From Deltaproteobacteria bacterium (GTDB lineage: Bacteria; Desulfobacterota; Desulfuromonadia; Geobacterales; Geobacteraceae), in assembly GCA_021810985.1 (NCBI GenBank), contig JAJZQA010000137.1, forward strand, positions 1 through 7,042: a stretch of DNA of 7,042 nt. The letters run 5' to 3'. The notes beneath the pieces are model-generated. The model did no database searches, was not told where the DNA came from, and saw only the letters and a program-made list of their open reading frames with translations. Positions 1 through 5,424 of the stretch are shown here, in pieces; position 1 is the first letter of the stretch, and every line of letters starts with the position of its first letter. The position numbers and the translations under genes were made by a program.

Positions 1-932
1 GCCAGGAGGCGTTTCAGGTCGTGCTGCCCGAGGGCGAAGAGGACCCCGATGATACCCGACACCATACCGAGAGTCAGGAGCAGAATCCCCCACCAGAGCG
101 GGATCCCGGCAAAGAATGACAACGAGCGCACCAGTCCGTAGATGCCGATTTTCAGCATGACACCGGACATGATGGCCGAGACGTGACTGGGGGCGTTTGC
201 ATGTGCCGACGGGAGCCAGACGTGAAGGGGCATGAGTCCCGCCTTGAAGCCGAAACCGACCAGTGCCAGCAGGAATACCGGCGCCGCCAACGGGGCCGTC
301 GCGGACAATGAGCCGGCGAGCGGGAAAGTGAAGCTGCCGGAGATGCTTTGCAGCAGGGCAAAGAGTGCAAACAGGGCCAGGGTGCCGATGTGGGTGCAGA
401 TCATGAACAGTGTGCCGGCATCACGCACTTCGGGCGCATGATCGTCGGTGGTGAGAACGAAATAGGCGGCAATTGCCATGACTTCCCACGCCAGCAGAAA
501 AACCCCGGCCGAGCGCGCCATGGTGACGAAGAGCATGGCTGACACCAGAATGCCGAAGAAAAACGTCAGCTTCCGGATGGTGCGGGGATTGTTCCGGGCA
601 GGCCAGTAGCCAAGGGCATAGATGCTGCAGCAGACGGCCACAAGGAGAATCGGCAGGGCGAAAAAAGCGCTGAGCGAATCAACGCCGAATTCAGCGGGGC
701 CAAAGGGAAATGGCCAGTCAAGTTGCCAGGTAACGGAATTTCTGTTCAGGAGAGTGGCGATGGCGCCAGCAAACCCGACCGTCGCAGCCAGGGTCATCAA
801 CAGCGTCGCACAGCGCTGGCCGAGGGAGGGGGGCAGCACCCGCAACAACAGCGGCAATCCGGAAAGGGCTGCCAAAACCGCTGCTAGGATAAGAAGCATC
901 GCCGGGAATGTGGCCGTCAGGTTAGCAATCAT
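1..932 (-). CDS. hyfB: HyfB-like (NuoL/antiporter-type) membrane subunit, partial at 3' end
   Basis: This is a proton-channel subunit of a hydrogenase-4/Ehr-type membrane complex in the Nqo12/NuoL-MrpA superfamily. It starts at ATG 932-930, and 310 codons are visible before it leaves the window, so the C-terminal half is missing. The reading is hydrophobic throughout, with many membrane helices. Family hallmarks are clear: AWEVMA with Glu150 (the TM5 glutamate), GFGFKAGLMPLH with Lys230 (the TM7 lysine), WLPSAHANAPSHVSAIMSG (239-257), and MLKIGIYGLVR with Lys261. These charged residues form the proton path in known homologues. Its start overlaps the stop of the upstream EIIA gene by ATGA, so the two are translationally coupled. 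It is on the opposite strand from hyfCEFG, which is unusual because hyfB normally leads the same operon. It could serve the neighbouring complex or begin a second gene set to the left. Family certain; the exact partner complex is inference. Confidence 0.93.
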   Translation of the reverse strand, partial: MIANLTATFPAMLLILAAVLAALSGLPLLLRVLPPSLGQRCATLLMTLAATVGFAGAIATLLNRNSVTWQLDWPFPFGPAEFGVDSLSAFFALPILLVAVCCSIYALGYWPARNNPRTIRKLTFFFGILVSAMLFVTMARSAGVFLLAWEVMAIAAYFVLTTDDHAPEVRDAGTLFMICTHIGTLALFALFALLQSISGSFTFPLAGSLSATAPLAAPVFLLALVGFGFKAGLMPLHVWLPSAHANAPSHVSAIMSGVMLKIGIYGLVRSLSFFAGIPLWWGILLLTLGMVSGIIGVLFALGQHDLKRLL

Positions 933-1615
933 AAGGGACCCCTGCCTATTTCAGTTTCAATCTCCCGAATCACGGTTATGATCTTCTCCGGGCTGCATTC
1001 CCGGCCCAGGATCCCACGCAAGCGGGGGTCGCGCAGGCAGAAGGCCAGTTTCGAGAGCAGGTGCAGGTGCATTCTGATGGTCGGAGATATGATCGTGAAG
1101 AGTATCTGGACCGGCTTGCCGTCCAGGGCCGCGAAGTCGACCGGCTGCGTGAGAAAACAGAGGGCGATCTTCGGAACCGGCAGCTGCACCAGAATCGGAT
1201 TGCGCACATGGGGGATCGCGATGCCGTCGCCGATGGCGGTGGTGCCCATGGCCTCACGTGCCAGGAGTACCTGCAGGATGAAATCGGGGTCGACCTCCGG
1301 CGGCAGGTTCAAGAGCGTCACGACATTGCGCAGCACTGTTTCCGTGTCGCTGCCCGGGACGCCGCAGTGTACGCCACCCGCCTCCAGCGCCTGACTCAAG
1401 GCCGGAAGCGGGCAATTATCCAGGTCTTTCATCTTGTACAGGGCGGGATTCACTTTAATGCCGCGCTCCGTTGCCCATTCCAGCAGGTCCACCGGGTTTA
1501 TCCGGTAATCCCCCTGGAACAGTTCCGCCGGTAGATGGTCTTTCCTGATCCAGCGTATCACGGTTTTTTCATCAACATTGAGAGCCTGTGCGGCCTCCGG
1601 TGGTTCAAGCAGCAT
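929..1615 (-). CDS. Excisionase/MerR-like HTH domain fused to PTS EIIA (fructose/Ntr type)
   Basis: This is a 228-residue two-domain regulator. Residues 1-50 form a small excisionase-type helix-turn-helix domain (LNVDEKTVIRWIRKDHLPA, then YRINPVDLLEWA). After a linker, residues about 70-225 form an EIIA domain of the fructose/nitrogen-regulatory class. It has the phosphorylation-site signature GIAIPHVRNP with His136, and the supporting HLHLLSKLA segment (183-191). Plain PtsN lacks the DNA-binding part and is about 150 residues. In the family, His is phosphorylated by the PEP-EI-HPr(NPr) chain, so DNA binding may be tied to PTS-Ntr phosphorylation state; this is inference. The start at 1615 is preceded by AAAGGA with 7-8 nt spacing. 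It lies 4 bp after the toxin stop and overlaps the hyfB start by 4 bp, so it appears to belong to one leftward operon. It is a good candidate regulator of the hydrogenase-like genes. Confidence 0.9.
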   Translation of the reverse strand: MLLEPPEAAQALNVDEKTVIRWIRKDHLPAELFQGDYRINPVDLLEWATERGIKVNPALYKMKDLDNCPLPALSQALEAGGVHCGVPGSDTETVLRNVVTLLNLPPEVDPDFILQVLLAREAMGTTAIGDGIAIPHVRNPILVQLPVPKIALCFLTQPVDFAALDGKPVQILFTIISPTIRMHLHLLSKLAFCLRDPRLRGILGRECSPEKIITVIREIETEIGRGPL

Positions 1616-1619
1616 GAAT

Positions 1620-1985
1620 TTATCCTTTTAAGAAACCCGGCGTCTCCTCGATGCCGAGCTGCAACAGCAGTGCTTTTTCAACCTGACTCATCAGCGATTT
1701 GGTCAGAAAGCCGATGCGCTCTCCGACCACATTGACCTTGTCAATGGTAATCAGGATATGGGAGCTGATTTTCGCATCCCGGTCCAAACCGGTGCCGGCC
1801 GCCGGGAGCAATGTCTCAAAATCGTAGATCTTTTCTAGCCTGGTGAAACTCAAGGGAATAATCGTCACAACCGAGGAAAACTCATTGCTGATATTGTTGC
1901 TCACCACCAGGCAGGGGCAGACCTCCGGTTCCTGTGAATCCGTGTGCGGCAAATTGACCGCATAGATGCCGCCACGTTTAAACAT
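1620..1985 (-). CDS. MazF/PemK-family toxin-like protein with altered active site
   Basis: This 121-residue protein has the PemK/MazF fold signature: RGGIYAVNLP (4-13), PCLVVSNN (24-31), VVTIIPLS (39-46), TIDKV (80-84) and RIGFLTKSLMSQVEKALL (90-107). Family members are cytoplasmic mRNA-cutting ribonucleases that are blocked by an antitoxin. Two departures stand out. The family motif RPxLVVSN reads CPCLVVSN, so the usual catalytic Arg is Cys23 (TGC, one transition from CGC). The usual QIRTIDK reads ILITIDK, losing another Arg. Activity may therefore be weak or absent. It starts 8 bp inside the end of the antitoxin gene, the typical antitoxin-first arrangement, and its stop is 4 bp before the EIIA gene. 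The frame is intact and full length, which argues against a decaying pseudogene. Family assignment is strong; toxicity is uncertain. Confidence 0.85.
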   Translation of the reverse strand: MFKRGGIYAVNLPHTDSQEPEVCPCLVVSNNISNEFSSVVTIIPLSFTRLEKIYDFETLLPAAGTGLDRDAKISSHILITIDKVNVVGERIGFLTKSLMSQVEKALLLQLGIEETPGFLKG

Positions 1986-2214
1986 CGCATTTCTCCGTAA
2001 CCGCCGCTTCGAATTTTTTCAGCACTTCTTTTGTCTCTTCGGCAGTGGACCTATACCCTTCGATCAGTCCTTTGTGTATTTTATTCTTCTCTTCCGCAAG
2101 CTTTTCCCTGGCCGCTTCCTCAAGAAACTGGCTCAATCCCCGCTGTCCGTACAGAGCCTTGATGTCATCCACTATCTCGGTCGGCAAGGTAATGTTCAGT
2201 CGCGTATTCGGCAT
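1978..2214 (-). CDS. Ribbon-helix-helix antitoxin of the MazF-like pair
   Basis: This 78-residue protein begins with a short beta strand (RLNITLP, residues 5-11). Two helices follow (about 12-22 and 26-43, the second SQFLEEAAREKLAEE), which is the ribbon-helix-helix DNA-binding fold of CopG/MazE-type antitoxins. A charged helical tail (44-78) would be the toxin-binding part. The start chosen is ATG 2214-2212 because GGAGGG sits 7 nt upstream. An in-frame ATG at 2229 would add five residues (MEGAV), but it overlaps that ribosome-binding site and has none of its own. The gene overlaps the toxin start by 8 bp. Family knowledge predicts that it represses its own promoter alone or with the toxin; the inverted repeat at 2307-2328 is a candidate operator. 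The partner and fold are well supported by context. Confidence 0.87.
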   Translation of the reverse strand: MPNTRLNITLPTEIVDDIKALYGQRGLSQFLEEAAREKLAEEKNKIHKGLIEGYRSTAEETKEVLKKFEAAVTEKCDV

Positions 2215-2221
2215 GACAGCA

Positions 2222-2227
2222 CCCTCC
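2222..2227 (-). promoter_or_regulatory. Ribosome-binding site of the antitoxin gene
   Basis: GGAGGG read on the minus strand lies 7 nt from ATG 2214. It falls inside the first codons of the longer possible reading that starts at 2229, so it favours the shorter 78-residue protein. Confidence 0.75.
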
Positions 2228-2264
2228 ATTGTAATGTGTCGTTCGCAATGTTGGTGTTCCAGAA

Positions 2265-2276
2265 TTTTATTGACGT
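2265..2276. repeat. 12-bp direct repeat, copy 1
   Basis: TTTTATTGACGT here is repeated exactly at 2335-2346, offset by 70 bp. This copy contains the candidate -35 box of the hyfC promoter. The two copies flank the inverted repeat at 2307-2328. Confidence 0.55.
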
Positions 2277-2298
2277 ATTAATGTTTATAGCATATGTT
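2270..2298 (+). promoter_or_regulatory. Candidate sigma-70-type promoter of hyfCEFG
   Basis: TTGACG (2270-2275) is a near-consensus -35 box, followed 17 bp later by TATGTT (2293-2298), a weaker -10 box. It would give a leader of about 120 nt before hyfC. It physically overlaps the leftward promoter candidate (2284-2313), so the two polymerases would compete. Prediction from sequence only. Confidence 0.45.
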
Positions 2299-2313
2299 TC
2301 CTGAAAGTGTTAT
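2284..2313 (-). promoter_or_regulatory. Candidate promoter of the leftward toxin-antitoxin/EIIA/hyfB unit
   Basis: On the minus strand, TATAAA (2289-2284) is a good -10 box. ATAACA (2313-2308) is a fair -35 box with 18 bp spacing (4 of 6 matches). The -35 box lies in one arm of the 22-bp inverted repeat, so a protein bound there would block it. Predicted transcription would start near 2277, giving a leader of about 60 nt before the antitoxin. Prediction from sequence only. Confidence 0.45.
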
Positions 2314-2328
2314 TAATTTTTATAACAC
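2307..2328. repeat. 22-bp inverted repeat, candidate operator
   Basis: The perfect 7-bp arms GTGTTAT and ATAACAC are separated by 8 bp (TAATTTTT) in the AT-rich divergent spacer. The left arm covers the candidate leftward -35 box, and the whole site sits just downstream of the rightward -10 box. It could bind the ribbon-helix-helix antitoxin or the HTH-EIIA protein. The AT-rich loop and lack of a GC stem make a transcription terminator unlikely. Confidence 0.5.
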
Positions 2329-2334
2329 ATACTT

Positions 2335-2346
2335 TTTTATTGACGT
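2335..2346. repeat. 12-bp direct repeat, copy 2
   Basis: This is the second perfect copy of TTTTATTGACGT. It also contains TTGACG, but no acceptable -10 box lies 16-18 bp downstream. It may therefore be a protein-binding site or a duplication footprint rather than a promoter. Confidence 0.5.
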
Positions 2347-2428
2347 TATGTGCCTTGCCGTTTTGAACCTGGCATGGGCAATGAAGTGTGGTTGTCGAGC
2401 TATTCTGCTTCTTTGAGGATGATACTAC

Positions 2429-3337
2429 ATGACTGATATCATTATACACTGTGTGGTGGCGCTGCTCTTTCCGCCCCTCCTGCTCGGGGTGATCGGCAAG
2501 ACCAAGGCCGCTTTCGCCGGCCGGGTCGGCGCACCCTATTTCCAGCCCTATTACGACCTGATAAAGCTCTTCCGCAAGGGAACAGTCTTCAGCGAGACCA
2601 CCACCTGGGTATTTCGTGCCGGTCCTCTGGTGACGCTGTCGGCAACACTCATCGCCGCCCTGCTGATACCGTTGGGGCGCCATGCCGCACCACTATCTTT
2701 CAGCGGCGATCTGATTCTCTTTGCCTATCTTTTCGGCTTGGCACGGTTCTTCACCACCATCGCCGCTCTTGATACCGGCTCGAGCTTTGAAGGAATGGGC
2801 GCCGCCCGCGAAGTTACTTTTGCCTGCCTTGTTGAGCCAACACTCTTTTTTGCCCTGATTACCCTGGCACGCATGAGCAAGTCTCTCTCCCTGTCAACCA
2901 TTCTGACCCATTCCACACCCGGGACCTGGCTCGTTGCCGGGACCAGCATGCTGCTGCTGGTGGGGGCGCTCTACATTACCCTTCTGGCGGAAAACTGCCG
3001 CATTCCTTTCGATGATCCCAACACCCACCTGGAGTTGACGATGATTCACGAAGTCATGGTTCTGGATCATAGCGGGCCGGCCTTCGGGATCATCCTCTAT
3101 GCCGCGGCACTGAAACTGTTTGTCCTCGGCGCGGTCTTCGTCAATGTCGCCCTGCCTATTGCCACGGGAAACGCTCTGGCGGATTGGGCAATCTTTCTTG
3201 TCGTCATGCTCGTCCTGGCGGTGTCAATCGGCATTGTCGAGTCGGTCATGGCCAGATTGAGGCTGGTTCGTATCCCGCAACTCCTGGTCGGGGCCACCAT
3301 CTTGTCCGCCTTTGCCATGTTGCTGGAATTGAGGTAA
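2429..3337 (+). CDS. hyfC: HyfC-like (NuoH-type) membrane anchor subunit
   Basis: This 302-residue integral membrane protein is of the NuoH/HycD/HyfC/EchB family, which anchors the catalytic arm and forms the entry of the proton or quinone path. Conserved family segments are visible. They are the cytoplasmic loop GRVGAPYFQPYYDLIKLFRK (31-50), GSSFEGMGAAREVTF (117-131), the acidic loop AENCRIPFDDPNTH (187-200) followed by LELTMIHEVM (201-210), and ESVMARLRLVRIPQLL (271-286) near the C-terminus. About eight hydrophobic helices are apparent, and the length matches the family (about 310). The start has GAGGA 9 nt upstream. It is the first gene of the rightward operon, and hyfE begins 4 bp after its stop, with the SD-like GAGG spanning its last codons. 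The assignment is strong; whether the complex is a hydrogenase depends on hyfG. Confidence 0.95.
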   Translation: MTDIIIHCVVALLFPPLLLGVIGKTKAAFAGRVGAPYFQPYYDLIKLFRKGTVFSETTTWVFRAGPLVTLSATLIAALLIPLGRHAAPLSFSGDLILFAYLFGLARFFTTIAALDTGSSFEGMGAAREVTFACLVEPTLFFALITLARMSKSLSLSTILTHSTPGTWLVAGTSMLLLVGALYITLLAENCRIPFDDPNTHLELTMIHEVMVLDHSGPAFGIILYAAALKLFVLGAVFVNVALPIATGNALADWAIFLVVMLVLAVSIGIVESVMARLRLVRIPQLLVGATILSAFAMLLELR

Positions 3338-3341
3338 TGCC

Positions 3342-3983
3342 ATGAGCTCATTCGCTGATGAATTGTTGATACTGGTGATGCTGATCAATCTGGTCATGCT
3401 CGGGACCAGCCGGCTGATTTTTTCCATCCGTGCCGTTGCTGTCCAAGGGGTCATCCTGGGAATTTTGCCCGGGCTGATTCACCCTTTTTCCGGTCACCTG
3501 GCTGCCATCACGATCGGGATCATTCTGACCAAGGGGATCGTCATCCCCTATCTGATCAGTGATGCCATTCGCAAGGCTCAGATCAGACGCGAAGTGGAAC
3601 CATTCATCGGCTATGTGCCGACCCTGCTGATCGGGGCCCTATTTACGGCGATTTCCTTTGCTTTCGCGGATAAACTGCCGCTCGCCCCGGAACATCAGGA
3701 TCTGCTCTTTGTTCCGGCTTCCATTGCCACCTTGCTTACCGGCTTCCTGATCTTGACGACCCGGCGCAAGGCTATTTCGATGGTGATCGGCTATCTGGTG
3801 CTGGAAAACGGGATTTTCGTGTTCGGCCTGTTGTTGACCGAGGCGATGCCGGTCATGATCGAGGCGGGCGCACTGCTTTATCTTCTGGTGGGAATATTTG
3901 TCATGGGAATTGTCATCAACCATATCAGCCGGGAGTTTTCGTCCATCGACACATCCCGCCTGCGGACCCTCAAGGAGGAGTAG
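3342..3983 (+). CDS. hyfE: HyfE-like (NuoK-type) small membrane subunit
   Basis: This 213-residue membrane protein matches HyfE of hydrogenase-4, whose C-terminal half resembles NuoK. It shows about six to seven hydrophobic segments. ITIGIILTKGIVIPYLI (56-72) corresponds to the family's lysine-containing helix, and RRKAISMVIGYLVLENGIF (141-159) carries the NuoK-like Glu155. The end (SIDTSRLRTLKEE) aligns with the HyfE C-terminal LDVNNLTALKG. One oddity: compared with my recollection of E. coli HyfE, the helix EIGxxxD reads EAGALLY, placing Tyr180 where Asp is found. It lies 4 bp after hyfC and 4 bp before hyfF, and its last codons carry the strong ribosome-binding site for hyfF. It probably links the NuoH-like subunit to the antiporter-like subunits. 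Confidence 0.93.
   Translation: MSSFADELLILVMLINLVMLGTSRLIFSIRAVAVQGVILGILPGLIHPFSGHLAAITIGIILTKGIVIPYLISDAIRKAQIRREVEPFIGYVPTLLIGALFTAISFAFADKLPLAPEHQDLLFVPASIATLLTGFLILTTRRKAISMVIGYLVLENGIFVFGLLLTEAMPVMIEAGALLYLLVGIFVMGIVINHISREFSSIDTSRLRTLKEE
3972..3978 (+). promoter_or_regulatory. Ribosome-binding site of hyfF
   Basis: AAGGAGG, a full match to the Shine-Dalgarno core, lies 9 nt before ATG 3988. It decides the start of hyfF against the in-frame upstream ATG at 3898, which lies deep inside hyfE. Confidence 0.85.
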
Positions 3984-3987
3984 CCGC

Positions 3988-5424
3988 ATGTTGTTTACCC
4001 TTGTCCTGCTGCCCCTGTTCGGGGCTTTACTTGCCTGGATCGTGCCGAATAACCGGTTGCGTCCACTGATCCTGCCTGTTGTCGCAACTGTCCATCTGGT
4101 ACTGACAGCGCTGCTTCTGGGCAATGCCCCGCCGCCATCCCCCGGAGGATGGATCTGGCTCGACCCCCTGGGAAAGGTCGTGCTCCTGTGCGTCAGTCTG
4201 CTGTTTGCCGTCTGTTCTTTCTATGCGGTAGGGTATCTGTCGTACCGTCAGGAGCGTTCCAACCGTGTTCTCTGCTTGGGGTTGCTGGTCTGTCTGTCGG
4301 CTATGGGGATGGTAACCATGACCCAGCACCTCGGACTCCTCTGGGTCGCTCTGGAAACCACCACCGTTGCGATGGCGCCGCTGATCTACTTCAATCGCAA
4401 CGCGCGTTCCATCGAAGCAACCTGGAAGTACCTCATGCTCTGTTCCGTGGGGATCGGTTTGGCATTGCTCGGCCTGCTGTTCCTTGCCTATTCAACCTAT
4501 GTCGCACATCACGATGCAACCTTGTTGCTGGGGACGTTGCTGCGGTCGGCCCGTGATCTGAATCCGGGCTGGCTGCATGCGGCGGTGATTTTTCTCCTGG
4601 TGGGCTACGGTTCGAAAATGGGTCTGGCGCCATTGCATGCCTGGAAACCTGATGCCTACGGCGAAGCGCCGGGGCTGGTGGGTGCCCTGCTTGCCGGTGG
4701 ACTGGTCAACTGCGCCTTTCTGTCGATCCTGCGGGTGTACCAGATCTGCCTGGCATCCGGCCTGGAGATCCGGTTTTTTCAACAGGCTTTGCTCGTTATG
4801 GGACTGCTATCCATGGCCCTGGCCGCCGTTTTCATGGCCCGACAGGCCGATTTCAAGAGGATGCTCGCCTATTCGAGCGTCGAGCATATGGGAATTCTTG
4901 CCATTGGTCTCGGACTCGGCAAGGGCGCGCTCTACGGCGCGCTCTTTCACCTGCTGAATAACGGCCTGACCAAGGGGGTACTGTTTCTTTCCTCCGCCAA
5001 CATTCACCGCTCCTACTCGAATAAAACGACCAACGTGGTCAAGGGCGTTCTGACGCGTCTCCCCTGGTCCGGCGGGCTCTTCCTGGCCGGCTTCATCGCC
5101 ATCACCGGTTCGCCGCCTTTTTCGCCGTTCATCAGCGAATACACCATTGTCAGCAGCGCCTTTATCGATGGTCACCATCTGGTCGGCGGTCTGTTTCTGC
5201 TCTTTCTGGGGATTGTCTTCATCGGCATGACCCTTACGGTACTGCCGATGGTTATGGGCGCCCCTCCGGTGGATGTCGAACCGACCGACTACCAGGACCG
5301 TCTGTTGACGGTGGGGCCGCCGCTCTTCATGATGGTGGTAATCCTGGTGCTTGGAGTATGGCCGCCGGAATTTCTCGTCACGTTACTCAAGGACGGCGCC
5401 GCCATGCTGGAGGTGCACCCATGA
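3988..5424 (+). CDS. hyfF: HyfF-like antiporter-type proton-channel subunit
   Basis: This 478-residue protein of the NuoL/M/N-MrpA/D superfamily is closest to HyfF. It has about 14 hydrophobic helices. Family marks are LLWVALETTTVAMAPLIYF (117-135) with Glu123 (the TM5 glutamate), WKYLMLCSVGIGLALLGL (146-163), GSKMGLAPLHAW (208-219) with Lys210 (the TM7 lysine), and KPDAYGEAPGLVGALLAGG (220-238). Further on are FKRMLAYSSVEHMG (289-302) and HLLNNGLTKGVLF (321-333) with Lys329. These charged residues carry protons across the membrane in characterised homologues. A longer reading from 3898 exists in frame, but the strong ribosome-binding site at 3972-3978 supports ATG 3988. E. coli HyfF is about 526 residues, so this copy is somewhat shorter. 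Its stop overlaps the hyfG start (ATGA), implying coupled translation. Confidence 0.94.
   Translation: MLFTLVLLPLFGALLAWIVPNNRLRPLILPVVATVHLVLTALLLGNAPPPSPGGWIWLDPLGKVVLLCVSLLFAVCSFYAVGYLSYRQERSNRVLCLGLLVCLSAMGMVTMTQHLGLLWVALETTTVAMAPLIYFNRNARSIEATWKYLMLCSVGIGLALLGLLFLAYSTYVAHHDATLLLGTLLRSARDLNPGWLHAAVIFLLVGYGSKMGLAPLHAWKPDAYGEAPGLVGALLAGGLVNCAFLSILRVYQICLASGLEIRFFQQALLVMGLLSMALAAVFMARQADFKRMLAYSSVEHMGILAIGLGLGKGALYGALFHLLNNGLTKGVLFLSSANIHRSYSNKTTNVVKGVLTRLPWSGGLFLAGFIAITGSPPFSPFISEYTIVSSAFIDGHHLVGGLFLLFLGIVFIGMTLTVLPMVMGAPPVDVEPTDYQDRLLTVGPPLFMMVVILVLGVWPPEFLVTLLKDGAAMLEVHP
5409..5413 (+). promoter_or_regulatory. Ribosome-binding site of hyfG
   Basis: GGAGG ends 7 nt before ATG 5421 and lies within the last codons of hyfF. 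It supports the 5421 start over an in-frame ATG at 5358 that would run 63 bp back into hyfF. Confidence 0.8.

Noticed and set aside
1061..1534. 157-residue plus-strand reading opposite the EIIA gene
   Set aside because: The opposite strand carries a clear EIIA domain with its phospho-His motif; this reading is its antisense shadow.
2370..2384. Possible sigma-54 promoter (TGGCAT near GCAATGA) before hyfC
   Set aside because: The -24 part is acceptable, but the required GC at the -12 position is absent at the correct 10-bp spacing (it reads GA).
2285..2683. 132-residue minus-strand reading across the divergent spacer and hyfC start
   Set aside because: It is antisense to hyfC, shows no recognisable domain, and runs through AT-rich promoter DNA.
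3898..3987. In-frame upstream extension of hyfF
   Set aside because: It would overlap hyfE by 86 bp, reads as non-membrane sequence, and lacks a ribosome-binding site, while AAGGAGG sits before ATG 3988.
5358..5420. In-frame upstream extension of hyfG
   Set aside because: The added 21 residues overlap hyfF and look unlike a NuoC start. GGAGG before 5421 and the ATGA overlap fit the shorter form.
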